From assembly GCA_003762715.1 (NCBI GenBank), contig RIBJ01000037.1, positions 1 through 64,000 of the forward strand: 64,000 nucleotides of DNA. The letters run 5' to 3'. The stretch is from Muribaculaceae bacterium Isolate-104 (HZI). GTDB lineage: Bacteria; Bacteroidota; Bacteroidia; Bacteroidales; Muribaculaceae. Made by a program: the position numbers and the translations under genes. Of this stretch, positions 25,168 to 33,959 are shown piece after piece (positions within the stretch are counted from its first letter, which is position 1; every line of letters begins with the position of its first letter). The notes below the pieces were generated by a model that had not been told where the DNA came from, made no database searches, and was given only the letters and a program-made list of their open reading frames with translations.

Positions 25168-27831
25168 ATGAAAATAGGATTTCACATTGAATACCATACC
25201 CGCTGGGGGCAGAACCTAAGAATAACAGGCTCGTGCAAAGCGCTCGGTGCAGGCGACCCGTCAAAAGCGCCCCTGATGAGCACCGGCGACGGTGTAAACT
25301 GGCACCATACCATTGAAGCCACACCGGGCGAGGAGATTTCATACTCCTATTTCGTGACAGAATCCGACGGAACTGCAAGGCACGAATGGGGTGCGCAACG
25401 CAGCCTCGTAGCCGGCGCCGGCTGCAAATCAGTAGAAACAATCGACAGATGGCATGACCGTCCTGCCGACAAGCCATTCTACTCCACCGCGTTCGGCAAA
25501 TGCATATTTGCACGCTCCGGCGAATCCCACGGGCTCAAACCGGAGCCGGGGTCACTGACACTCGTTGTCGAAGCGCCTATGATTGCCCCGGGGCAAAGTC
25601 TGTTCATCTGCGGCAACACCCCGCTGCTCGGAAACTGGAATCCAAACAAGGCTGCGGCTTTTACCCCGCTTGAATTTCCGTTATGGGCTATAACTTTCGA
25701 AACCCCTCAAACCCCTCTGGACTTCAAGTTACTTGTTGCCGATGTGTGCGGTGACAAAATATGGGAAAACCACGACAACCGAACATTTAATCCCACATCT
25801 TTCGACTCCGACGCCGCAATTGTCAACTATTGCGGCTCTATTTCAAACCCCATGCCGCTGTGGAGGGGTGCCGGTGTCGCCGTCCCCGTATTCTCTCTGA
25901 GGTCTGACAAAGGGATGGGCATCGGTGAATTTCTGGATATAACAGCCATTGCCGACTGGGCGGCTTCGACCGGACAGTGCATAGTGCAGCTGCTGCCGGT
26001 TAACGACACCACTACCGACGGCGGCTGGGGCGACTCATACCCCTATAACGCCATATCCACATTCGCCCTCAACCCAATATACCTTCGTGTACAGGAAATC
26101 GGCACCCTCGCCGACAAAACGCGGATGACCGGCTACAGAAATTCAGCGGCACAGCTCAACACCCTCCCGGAAGTAGACTATCCCGCCGTATTCAAACTCA
26201 AGTCTGAATACCTCCGTGAAATATTTGCCGAGCAAGGACAGCACACCACAGACTCGCAGCCATTCAGAGACTTTGTAAGTAAAAACGCCGGCTGGCTTGA
26301 GCCCTATGTCGCGTTCTGCCTGCTCCGCGACCGCTTCGGCACAACAGACATGACCTCATGGGGCGAATACTCTGCATATTCTCCCGACAAAGTAAAAAAA
26401 CTGTTGCAGCACAACGCCGCACAAGCCGACTACTACCGCTTCCTCCAGTTCCATGCCGACCGGCAGCTCAGAGAAGTGCGCGAACACTGCCACCGCATTG
26501 GCGTAGCACTCAAAGGCGACATACCCATAGGCATCAGCCGCACAAGCGTCGACGCATGGATAGCGCCTGAGCTGTTCAACCTTGACGCAAGCGCCGGAGC
26601 GCCGCCGGACGCTTTTGCCATAAACGGACAAAACTGGGGATTTCCCACGTACAACTGGGAAAAGATGAGCGAAGACGGATTTGCCTGGTGGAAAGCTCGC
26701 TTTGAAAAAATGGCAGACTACTTCGATGCCTACCGCATCGACCACCTGCTCGGCTTTTTCAGAATATGGCAGATACCGCTTAGCGCCATCCACGGGCTGC
26801 TCGGCATCTTCAATCCGGCGCTGCCGCTTAGCGCCGACGAAATGAAGTACCGCTACGACTTCAGCTTTGACCGCTCGGCACATGCGACACCCCACATAAC
26901 CGACCGCATTCTCTCTGAGCTGTTTGGCGATGACGCGGACTTTGTGCACGAAAACTACCTGACCGCCGGCTACGGAAACCGTTACAGGCTACGCCCGCAG
27001 TACGACACCCAGCGCAAAATAGCCGACTCGTTTCCACCTCACGAAGCAGAATCGCGCGGCAACAGAATCTACAACGGGCTGCTCCGACTCGTCGAGGAAG
27101 TGCTTTTCATAGAAGACCCCGTTCACAAAGGCACCTGGCACCCGCGCATCAGCGCGGCGGCAACTTACGCCTTCAAGGACCTCGCCCCCTACGAACAGGA
27201 ACGCTACGCAATCATGTACCAGGACTTCTTCTTCAGCCGCAACGACGCCTTCTGGAGAGAAAAAGCCATGTGGAAACTCCCGCCACTGATAGACGCCACC
27301 GGAATGCTATGCTGCGGAGAAGACCTCGGCATGATACCCTCATGCGTGCCGTCGGTTATGGACGAGCTTGAAATACTGTCACTGAAAGTGCAGCGAATGC
27401 CCGACGACCCCTCACACGAGTTTGCCGACACAAGGCTATACCCTTACTACTGTGTGTGCACCACTTCCACCCACGACATGGGCGGTGTGAGACAATGGTG
27501 GGAAGAAGACCCCAGACGCACACAACGCTTCTACAACTCGGCGCTCGGGCTGAAAGGCGACGCTCCTTACTACGCAGAGCCTTGGATATGCGACCGCATA
27601 GTCACCGACCACCTCACAAGCCCGGCGATGCTGTGCATACTCCCCCTGCAGGATTGGCTCGCAATTGACGGACAGATACGCAGAAACGACCCCCGCCAGG
27701 AGCAGATCAACGACCCCGCCAATCCCCACAACCGCTGGAACTACCGCATGCACCTGACTCTTGACCAACTCCTCGCCCAAAGCGAATTCAACTCTTACCT
27801 GCGAAAGAAAATAGAAGCGTCAGGACGCTGA
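25168..27831 (+). CDS. malQ: 4-alpha-glucanotransferase with two N-terminal starch-binding domains
   Basis: The 887-residue cytoplasmic enzyme transfers alpha-1,4-glucan segments between maltodextrins. Two CBM20-like domains lie at about 1-110 (FHIEYHTRWGQNLRITGS) and 120-230 (LFICGNTPLLGNWN). The GH77 catalytic domain follows, with the nucleophile Asp in AYRIDHLLGFFRIWQ, the acid/base Glu in CCGEDLGMIPS and the third acid in STHDM. This architecture is that of plant DPE2 and Bacteroidetes MalQ, and the length is normal. It works in glycogen or maltose turnover. No other glycogen gene is nearby. Confidence 0.94.
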   Translation: MKIGFHIEYHTRWGQNLRITGSCKALGAGDPSKAPLMSTGDGVNWHHTIEATPGEEISYSYFVTESDGTARHEWGAQRSLVAGAGCKSVETIDRWHDRPADKPFYSTAFGKCIFARSGESHGLKPEPGSLTLVVEAPMIAPGQSLFICGNTPLLGNWNPNKAAAFTPLEFPLWAITFETPQTPLDFKLLVADVCGDKIWENHDNRTFNPTSFDSDAAIVNYCGSISNPMPLWRGAGVAVPVFSLRSDKGMGIGEFLDITAIADWAASTGQCIVQLLPVNDTTTDGGWGDSYPYNAISTFALNPIYLRVQEIGTLADKTRMTGYRNSAAQLNTLPEVDYPAVFKLKSEYLREIFAEQGQHTTDSQPFRDFVSKNAGWLEPYVAFCLLRDRFGTTDMTSWGEYSAYSPDKVKKLLQHNAAQADYYRFLQFHADRQLREVREHCHRIGVALKGDIPIGISRTSVDAWIAPELFNLDASAGAPPDAFAINGQNWGFPTYNWEKMSEDGFAWWKARFEKMADYFDAYRIDHLLGFFRIWQIPLSAIHGLLGIFNPALPLSADEMKYRYDFSFDRSAHATPHITDRILSELFGDDADFVHENYLTAGYGNRYRLRPQYDTQRKIADSFPPHEAESRGNRIYNGLLRLVEEVLFIEDPVHKGTWHPRISAAATYAFKDLAPYEQERYAIMYQDFFFSRNDAFWREKAMWKLPPLIDATGMLCCGEDLGMIPSCVPSVMDELEILSLKVQRMPDDPSHEFADTRLYPYYCVCTTSTHDMGGVRQWWEEDPRRTQRFYNSALGLKGDAPYYAEPWICDRIVTDHLTSPAMLCILPLQDWLAIDGQIRRNDPRQEQINDPANPHNRWNYRMHLTLDQLLAQSEFNSYLRKKIEASGR

Positions 27832-27849
27832 CTCTCAACAAATATGACA

Positions 27850-27882
27850 GAGGGTGTTTGATAATCATTGTTAAACACCCTC
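27850..27882 (+). repeat. 33-bp palindrome related to the IS terminal repeats; acts as malQ terminator
   Basis: GAGGGTGTTT at 27850-27859 and AAACACCCTC at 27873-27882 enclose 13 bases. Read outward, both arms resemble the IS end at 126-102: 22 of the first 25 bases match on the left arm, and 17 of 18 match on the reversed right arm. It is followed by TCTATTTTTCC and lies 18 bases after the malQ stop, so it can also serve as its terminator. It looks like a relic made of two IS ends, or a minimal derivative; no target duplication is evident. Confidence 0.55.
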
Positions 27883-27914
27883 TCTATTTTTCCGGTTATA
27901 TGCGCTGGATTGAG

Positions 27915-27922
27915 TATCTTTG
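27915..27922 (+). promoter_or_regulatory. -7 element of the PBP1A gene
   Basis: TATCTTTG lies 21 bases before the ATG at 27944; no clear -33 TTG. Confidence 0.5.
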
Positions 27923-27943
27923 CACGTCATTCTGTAACTGCGC

Positions 27944-30325
27944 ATGAAAAATCCATTAAACAACAATAACCTTACCAAGGGGCAACGCTCGGTTATAAAA
28001 CTGCTTTGGCTCCTTCTTGTGCTCGGAATAGCCGCCGTGGCAGTATTCTTTGTAATGGTGTACAACGGAGCAATCGGCTACATGCCTCCGGTGGAAGAAC
28101 TCAAAAACCCAAACGACCGTTTTGCGTCAGTCATATACTCCGCCGACGGGCAGGAACTCGGCAGATACTTCCGCAACACAGGCAACAGAGTCTATGCCGA
28201 CTATGACGAAATCAGCCAGCATGTTGTGGATGCCCTCATAGCAACAGAGGACAGCCGCTTCGAAGACCATTCTGGCATTGACATGAGAGCGCTCGCCCGC
28301 GTAGCGTTCAAGACCGTGCTGCTCGGCAACCGCAACAGCGGCGGCGGCTCTACAATCACCCAGCAGCTTGCAAAACAGCTATACTCCCCCGAATCGACCG
28401 GATTCGCCTCAAGAGTAATGCAAAAACCCATAGAATGGATGATTGCCGTGAAGCTCGAACGATTCTACAGCAAAGACGAGATTCTGAAAATGTATCTCAA
28501 CCAGTTCGACTTCCTTTACAACGCCGTCGGCATCAAATCAGCGGCATACGTCTACTTCGGCAAGCAATCCGAAGAACTCTCCATAGAGGAAGCGGCAACT
28601 CTGGTGGGCATGGTAAAAAACCCGTCGTACTACAACCCAGTGCGACAGCCCGAACGCACCCGCCAACGCAGAAACATCGTTCTTGAACAGATGTACAAAA
28701 ACGACAAAATAACCAAAGAGCAACTCGACTCGCTCAAAGAGCTGCCTCTGACCCTTGATTTCCACAAGGTCGACCACAAGGAGGGTCCCGCGCCATACTT
28801 CAGGGAAGAACTGCGGCGAATGCTCAGAGCAAAGCGCCCGGCTCTCGCCGACTACAGGGAATGGGACTACCAGAAATATGTCGAAGACTCCATTGCCTGG
28901 GCTAACAACCCACTGTTCGGCTGGATTGAAAAAAATCCGAAACCCGACGGCAGCAAATACGACATCTACACCGACGGACTGCGCATTTACACCACTATCG
29001 ACTCAAGAATGCAACGCTACGCCGAAGAAGCAGTAGTAGACCACATGAGCAAAACACTGCAGCCTGCTTTCTTCCGCGAAAAACGCAACAGCAAGCTCGC
29101 CCCCTACTCCACAAACAGAGGCGAGGTGACCGAGTCGCAGATAAACTCAATGATAAACCACTCCATACGCCAGACCGACCGCTACCGCGCCATGAAAAAA
29201 GCCGGAAAAAGCGACCAGGAGATACAGACAGCATTCACAACGCCCGTAGAGATGAAAGTGTTCTCATACTCCGGAGTTGTAGACACCGTGATGACTCCCC
29301 GCGACTCGCTGCTGTACACCAAGCACTTCCTGCGCACAGGCTTCATGGCAATGGACCCGGTAACCGGACATGTAAAGGCATATGTGGGAGGACCCAACTT
29401 CACCCACTTCCAGTACGACATGGTAAGCACCGGACGCAGACAGATAGGTTCCACGGCAAAACCGTTTCTGTACACATACGCAATGGAAGAAGGCTACACC
29501 CCGTGCGACGAATTTCTTAACGAACAGCCGGTTCTCTACGACGAAAACGGCAGAGAATGGACTCCCCGCAACTCCGGCTCCTCGCACATAGGCGAAATGG
29601 TCACACTGCGCTGGGCGCTCACAAACTCAAACAACTGGATTTCCGCACGTCTGCTGAGTCAGCTCTCCCCCGCCACACTGGTGCGCACAATGCACAACTT
29701 CGGCATAACAAGCCACCTCGACCCGGTGCTGTCGCTCAGCCTCGGCACAGCAGACGTATCACTGAAAGAAATGGTTGCAGCCTACTCAGCCTTTGCAAAC
29801 AAAGGCATGAGAGTCGACCCCGTGTTCGTCACAGCCATTGCCGACTCTAACGGCAACATAATATCCGAGTTTGCTCCGAGACACACAGAAGTAATCTCTG
29901 AAACAGCTTACTGGAAAATTCTCTCCATGCTGCTCAACGTAGTAGACGGAGGTACCGGCAGCCGACTGCGCCGACCGCCATACAACCTTACGGCCCAGAC
30001 CGGAGGCAAAACCGGAACAACAAACTCCAACTCCGACGGCTGGTTCATGGCATTCACCCCACAGCTCGTGGCAGGGGCATGGGTAGGCGGAGAAGAAAGA
30101 TACATCCACTTCAACAGCACGGCTATTGGTCAGGGAGCAAGCGCATCTCTTCCGATATACGGCAGCTTCATGAAAAAAGTGTATGCCGACAAAACCCTCC
30201 ACTACGACCAGAGCGCCAAATTCACATTTCCCGGCATAGACCTGTGCGAAAAAGAATTTTACGGCGAAATCATTGACTACGACAACGATGCCGAAGAAGC
30301 CTCGATAGAAGGCGTTTTTGACTAA
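27944..30325 (+). CDS. mrcA: Class A penicillin-binding protein (PBP1A-type)
   Basis: The 793-residue bifunctional peptidoglycan synthase has one N-terminal membrane helix (about 22-45), a glycosyltransferase GT51 domain (about 65-240) with catalytic Glu in ATEDSRFEDHSGID and the GGGSTITQQLAKQLY motif, and a transpeptidase domain with the S-x-x-K serine in QIGSTAKPFLY, the SNN motif in LTNSNNW and KTGTT near the end. The C-terminal tail is acidic and short. An alkyltransferase gene starts only two bases after its stop, so the two are cotranscribed. Confidence 0.93.
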   Translation: MKNPLNNNNLTKGQRSVIKLLWLLLVLGIAAVAVFFVMVYNGAIGYMPPVEELKNPNDRFASVIYSADGQELGRYFRNTGNRVYADYDEISQHVVDALIATEDSRFEDHSGIDMRALARVAFKTVLLGNRNSGGGSTITQQLAKQLYSPESTGFASRVMQKPIEWMIAVKLERFYSKDEILKMYLNQFDFLYNAVGIKSAAYVYFGKQSEELSIEEAATLVGMVKNPSYYNPVRQPERTRQRRNIVLEQMYKNDKITKEQLDSLKELPLTLDFHKVDHKEGPAPYFREELRRMLRAKRPALADYREWDYQKYVEDSIAWANNPLFGWIEKNPKPDGSKYDIYTDGLRIYTTIDSRMQRYAEEAVVDHMSKTLQPAFFREKRNSKLAPYSTNRGEVTESQINSMINHSIRQTDRYRAMKKAGKSDQEIQTAFTTPVEMKVFSYSGVVDTVMTPRDSLLYTKHFLRTGFMAMDPVTGHVKAYVGGPNFTHFQYDMVSTGRRQIGSTAKPFLYTYAMEEGYTPCDEFLNEQPVLYDENGREWTPRNSGSSHIGEMVTLRWALTNSNNWISARLLSQLSPATLVRTMHNFGITSHLDPVLSLSLGTADVSLKEMVAAYSAFANKGMRVDPVFVTAIADSNGNIISEFAPRHTEVISETAYWKILSMLLNVVDGGTGSRLRRPPYNLTAQTGGKTGTTNSNSDGWFMAFTPQLVAGAWVGGEERYIHFNSTAIGQGASASLPIYGSFMKKVYADKTLHYDQSAKFTFPGIDLCEKEFYGEIIDYDNDAEEASIEGVFD

Positions 30326-30327
30326 AC

Positions 30328-30810
30328 ATGAAACCGGTTCTCGTATCCACTCCGGCGGGTACACTTGCCGTAGGCGCCACTGCCACAGCCGTGGTGATGT
30401 GCGACTACACACACTCCCCCCACTTCAGCGCCCACTGCCACGACTGCGCACCACTTGAATGCGACAAGAGCATGACCGACACCGTCGTAGCCCGGCTCCT
30501 CGAATACTTCACCGGCACCAGAACCGCGTTCAACATACCTGTTGCACCGGCAGGCACCCCGTTCCGACAAAAAGTGTGGGCAGCTCTCGCAGAAATACCC
30601 TACGGCTCAACAGTCAGCTACACCGACATTGCAGCCGCGATAGGGCAACCGCGCGCAGTCAGAGCCGTTGCACAGGCAATAGCATCCAATCCGATAAACA
30701 TAATTCTGCCGTGCCACCGCGTGGTCGGCAAAAACGGACAGCTGACAGGCTACGCGGGAGGAATAGCCGCCAAGAAACTCCTGCTCCGGCTTGAAAAAGA
30801 ACATCTGTAG
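30328..30810 (+). CDS. ogt: Methylated-DNA--protein-cysteine methyltransferase
   Basis: The 160-residue suicide repair protein moves methyl groups from O6-methylguanine to its own cysteine. The acceptor lies in ILPCHRVVGKNGQLTGYAGG, and the DNA-binding region FRQKVWAALAEIPYGSTVSY precedes it. There is no N-terminal Ada domain, so it is an Ogt/MGT type of normal length. It is transcribed with the PBP1A gene, a link that seems only positional. Confidence 0.93.
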   Translation: MKPVLVSTPAGTLAVGATATAVVMCDYTHSPHFSAHCHDCAPLECDKSMTDTVVARLLEYFTGTRTAFNIPVAPAGTPFRQKVWAALAEIPYGSTVSYTDIAAAIGQPRAVRAVAQAIASNPINIILPCHRVVGKNGQLTGYAGGIAAKKLLLRLEKEHL

Positions 30811-30816
30811 CCAGCT

Positions 30817-31299
30817 TTATGCCTCTGCGGATATCTGCGACTTAATGTAATCCACCACAGACTCGGGATTGGTGCAGCCAAGCACATACTTGTCACCGTT
30901 TTTCAGCCTCACAAGGAAACAGTCGGATGATTTGCCATAAAAAGCGTAATAACGCCCCAAATCACCCTCTTTGAAAAAGCCCCAATAGCCCATAAAGCCT
31001 CCGGACGCAAAAATACGTATGGCTCCCATGGTCGGCTTAAACAATTCCACACCCGCCACATCGCGCATCAGGATTGTTTTTCGCCTCAGCAGACTGCCCA
31101 GTATAATTTTGTCAGGAGTAGCCTCAACATAAGCGGCACCATAAAATAGCGCACACACAATCAGCACAACATATACAGACAATATCATGACAAACGAAGC
31201 CTTGTTGTGAATACTGGCTATACACCCTACAAAAAGCAACACGAACAGAACCGCCGTCAGTATTGACGCAAACCTGCTAAATGCAATCTTTGACCTCAT
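30817..31299 (-). CDS. Small membrane protein with bacterial PH-like domain
   Basis: The 160-residue protein has two adjacent membrane helices (about 12-32 and 36-58) and then a soluble domain with YVEATPDKIILGSLLRRKTI and DVAGVELFKPTMGAIRIFAS, which fits a bacterial pleckstrin-homology (bPH/DUF304-like) fold. It ends with LVRLKNGDKYVLGCTNPE, a usual closing strand of such domains. It probably sits in the inner membrane; function unknown. A minus-strand TATTTTTG at 31354-31347 is the likely -7 element. Confidence 0.7.
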   Translation of the reverse strand: MRSKIAFSRFASILTAVLFVLLFVGCIASIHNKASFVMILSVYVVLIVCALFYGAAYVEATPDKIILGSLLRRKTILMRDVAGVELFKPTMGAIRIFASGGFMGYWGFFKEGDLGRYYAFYGKSSDCFLVRLKNGDKYVLGCTNPESVVDYIKSQISAEA

Positions 31300-31346
31300 A
31301 TTATAAGAGCTTGTTTAGTATTGAACATGCGAGAGCGCATGGTTTA

Positions 31347-31354
31347 CAAAAATA
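31347..31354 (-). promoter_or_regulatory. -7 element of the PH-like membrane protein gene
   Basis: TATTTTTG on the minus strand, 47 bases before the start at 31299. Confidence 0.4.
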
Positions 31355-31407
31355 CAAAAATTTTTGTCGAAGTACACAATATTGTGGAAATAGAGGAGGG
31401 CGGGAAT

Positions 31408-31448
31408 AAAAAAAAGAGAGTCATAAATATCAAATATTTATGACTCTC
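31408..31448 (-). terminator. Terminator of the tRNA operon
   Basis: GAGAGTCATAAATAT and ATATTTATGACTCTC form a perfect 15-bp stem with a 3-base loop. On the minus strand it ends in a run of eight T, right after tRNA-Leu. Confidence 0.9.
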
Positions 31449-31452
31449 AAGG

Positions 31453-31536
31453 TGTCCGAGATGAGATTCGAACTCACACAGCCCAACGGCCACTACCCCC
31501 TCAAAGTAGCGTGTCTACCAATTCCACCACCCGGAC
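31453..31536 (-). tRNA. tRNA-Leu (anticodon GAG)
   Basis: The 84-nt sequence folds as a class II tRNA. The acceptor stem is GTCCGGG/CTCGGAC with discriminator A, the anticodon loop is TTGAGGG between CTACT and GGTAG, there is a long variable arm, and the T arm holds GTTCGAATC. CCA is not encoded. It is the last gene of the minus-strand tRNA operon. Confidence 0.92.
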
Positions 31537-31582
31537 ATTTCTTGTCATCAATCACCGCCAGTCGCCCATTATAGTTTCTTAG

Positions 31583-31655
<73 letters not shown>

Positions 31656-31709
31656 GAGTTGGGCCAGCCTTTGACGCTGATGACAATTGTATTTTAAAAG
31701 AACTCTTGG

Positions 31710-31782
<73 letters not shown>

Positions 31783-31814
31783 AGTGGGCAACCGTTGTTT
31801 TTTCGTTTGCGATG

Positions 31815-31846
31815 CAAAGGTAGACATAATTTTCATTCCCACCAAA
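31815..31846 (-). promoter_or_regulatory. Promoter of the tRNA operon
   Basis: On the minus strand TTTG (31846-31843) is separated by 20 bases from TACCTTTG (31822-31815), an exact match to the Bacteroidetes consensus. Confidence 0.85.
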
Positions 31847-31932
31847 CGTTTTTGCAATTATTTTTTTCGTTTGGCGGGAATGAGTTATATATCAGCGTTT
31901 TAAATTTCAAAAAAAATATCCGGTTCTATTTA

Positions 31933-32094
31933 GAGTATGTTTACTTTTGGCTTATGTTTAGATTTAGAGTGGATTTCAGAGTATGTTTGGAGATTGAGAG
32001 AAGGTGTTATGGGGTTCCATAATGACTGAACGAAATCTTCAAACAGACCTGAAAGACATCTAAAGATTTCATAAAGTTAAAAGTAAACATACTC
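31933..32094 (-). mobile_element. 162-bp MITE-like element, copy 2 (at the tpx stop codon)
   Basis: This copy is the same length as copy 1 at 2183-2344, inverted relative to it and about 96% identical. It has terminal inverted repeats GAGTATGTTTACTTTT with no mismatch over 16 bases, and TTA on both sides (31930-31932 and 32095-32097). The right TTA is the TAA stop codon of tpx read on the minus strand. A further internal AGAGTATGTTT lies at 31978-31988. It has no coding capacity. Confidence 0.82.
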
Positions 32095-32604
32095 TTATAT
32101 TTCGCCTTTCAGCACTGCCAGGGCGGTTTTGTAGTCAGGCTCATCGGTAATCTGACCCACAAGCTCACGGTACACAACCTTGCGGTCTTTGTCAATAATT
32201 ATCACCGCGCGAGCCAAAAGTCCGGCAAGCGGACCGTCCACTATCTGAACCCCGTACTTCTGAGAGAACGCCGGCGAGCGAAATGCCGATGCCATTGTAA
32301 CACCCTCTATGCCGTTTGCTGTACAGAACCTCTTCATGGCAAATGGCAAATCCATGCTCACGCACACAACTGCGGTGTCGCTGAGCGAAGCAGCCTCGGT
32401 GTTGAAGCGGCGCACCGACATGGCGCACACATCGGTGTCAAGACTCGGGAATATATTAAGAACAATCTTTTTGCCGGGAAATGAATCGAGTGTGACAGTG
32501 TTCAAATCCACCCCTGCAAGCTGAAAGCCGGGCGCTGCCTCCCCTACCGACGGCAAAAAGCCGTAAACCTGCATGGGTGCATCCTTGAAATAAATTGTTT
32601 CCAT
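32095..32604 (-). CDS. tpx: Thiol peroxidase
   Basis: The 169-residue atypical two-cysteine peroxiredoxin reduces peroxides. The peroxidatic Cys60 is in FPSLDTDVCAMSVRRFN and the resolving Cys94 in MKRFCTANG, the spacing of E. coli Tpx (61 and 95). The fold is complete and lacks a signal peptide, so it is cytoplasmic or weakly periplasmic as in other Tpx. It follows the exported protein at 32630 after 25 bases in the same direction and may share its transcript. The MITE copy has landed exactly at its stop codon without altering the protein. Confidence 0.93.
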   Translation of the reverse strand: METIYFKDAPMQVYGFLPSVGEAAPGFQLAGVDLNTVTLDSFPGKKIVLNIFPSLDTDVCAMSVRRFNTEAASLSDTAVVCVSMDLPFAMKRFCTANGIEGVTMASAFRSPAFSQKYGVQIVDGPLAGLLARAVIIIDKDRKVVYRELVGQITDEPDYKTALAVLKGEI

Positions 32605-32629
32605 AAAAGTCTATTGATAATTGTTATTG

Positions 32630-33829
32630 TCAACGGTTCATAAGAGCCATTTTCTGTATAACAACAGATGAAAGATTATTGTTGTAGCCCACAATAACAT
32701 CTGCCACAGTCGAATCGGCATTCACAAGAAGTACAGACGGCAGCTGGGCAGCCCCCATGTCGCGCGCCACGCCGCGGGCGCTCTGCAATATTGTCTCACC
32801 CACCGCCGGTACCCCGGCAACACTTTCTATGAGGTCGGAATTGGTGGAGGTAAACACCAGAAGCAAGTCTGCTGACACCGGCGCCTCTGCAATCGCCGAA
32901 CGCAAGGCTTTGACTGCATCGGCGGCAAAAGAGGCGGCAGGGTCTATTATCGCCATGACAGTCGGCGCGGCAAAGCGGTCGCCGGTACGGCGGCTGTAAC
33001 GCTCGGCAGTGGGAGTCGGGGCATTGAAACCCGGCAGCGGACGACCTACAAGATTTTCCAAAGTGAAACTGCTGCGACGCATGCGGGCAAACACATCGGG
33101 ATAACGCTCTATCAGCGCCGGCTCCGTTATGACCGTTTCGGCGGGCTGAGGCGAGCCGAACTCTACATCGGCTGTCTGCTCGCTCACCGAGCCGGGGCTG
33201 TTTTCAAAATGAACCTTGCGAGGGAAATAGCTCTGCGGGTCAAGAACATACTCGCTTTCCATAGCGGTCTGTCCCCCTACCCTCATCACAGACCTGACAA
33301 CCGCCGCCGGCTCGCCGGCTACAACAGTATCTCCTACAAAGGTCACTTCGTAGCATGAATCTGACATCATTTTACGAAGCGACTCCGCTATCGACACCGG
33401 AAGGATATTGACAAACTGAGCCGACTGCTGCACTCCGTCCGACGAAGTGGCGCCGAACTTACGCGGCATAAACGGCACGGAATCCGACACCGCGTGATAC
33501 TCCTGCAGCTTGTCGCCGGAAAAACGGTAATGGTTGCCGGAAAAATACGCCGCAAAGCCGGTAACCGACGGTGTACGCCCGTCTATACTCCAGTCAATGA
33601 GGTATGAGCATGGAAAGAGCAGCGTATCGGCATCGCTACGGCATGTCACACCTATATTATATACCACATCCTCTGTAAGCTGCGGCATAGACACGGTAAA
33701 CCGCACCGGAACCGTCACATCAGTGACGCGGCTCAGCGAATCGACCACTGACGCCACCCCGCGGGCTCCGACGCCCGCGGGGGCAGCTGTCGCAGCAAGC
33801 AGCAGTAATAAAACTTTAATCCCTTTCAT
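32630..33829 (-). CDS. Exported protein of unknown function with degenerate thioredoxin-like C-terminus
   Basis: The 399-residue protein has a signal peptide (to about 22) and a beta-rich N-terminal domain (about 30-235) that resembles lipoprotein-carrier-like sheets (VGGQTAMESEYVLDPQSYFPRKVHF). The C-terminal domain (about 245-399) starts LVGRPLPGFNAPTP and continues PTVMAIIDPAASFAADAV and LPSVLLVNADSTVADVIVGY, which is a TlpA-like layout with the C-x-x-C replaced by DPAASFA. It is probably periplasmic. No named family was recognised. A near-consensus TATTTTTA lies upstream on the minus strand, divergent from the kinase promoter. Confidence 0.6.
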   Translation of the reverse strand: MKGIKVLLLLLAATAAPAGVGARGVASVVDSLSRVTDVTVPVRFTVSMPQLTEDVVYNIGVTCRSDADTLLFPCSYLIDWSIDGRTPSVTGFAAYFSGNHYRFSGDKLQEYHAVSDSVPFMPRKFGATSSDGVQQSAQFVNILPVSIAESLRKMMSDSCYEVTFVGDTVVAGEPAAVVRSVMRVGGQTAMESEYVLDPQSYFPRKVHFENSPGSVSEQTADVEFGSPQPAETVITEPALIERYPDVFARMRRSSFTLENLVGRPLPGFNAPTPTAERYSRRTGDRFAAPTVMAIIDPAASFAADAVKALRSAIAEAPVSADLLLVFTSTNSDLIESVAGVPAVGETILQSARGVARDMGAAQLPSVLLVNADSTVADVIVGYNNNLSSVVIQKMALMNR

Positions 33830-33923
33830 AAAAAAAACAAGTCGAAAACTTACTTATCAACGCGCCAGCTGTAAAAATAGTTCGCTACCCGCTGTTTTTT
33901 CTGAATTAAAAAGCCAATGCCAC

Positions 33924-33954
33924 TTGACTGCATCAGTCTTATTTATTACATTTG
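33924..33954 (+). promoter_or_regulatory. Promoter of the kinase-serB operon
   Basis: TTG (33924-33926), 20 bases, then TACATTTG (33947-33954). The ATG follows only five bases later, so the transcript should be leaderless or nearly so. Confidence 0.65.
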
Positions 33955-33959
33955 CTGTC

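Noticed and set aside
33534-33959. Extended N-terminus of the kinase
   Set aside because: The extension is antisense to the exported protein gene and a full promoter lies at 33924-33954.
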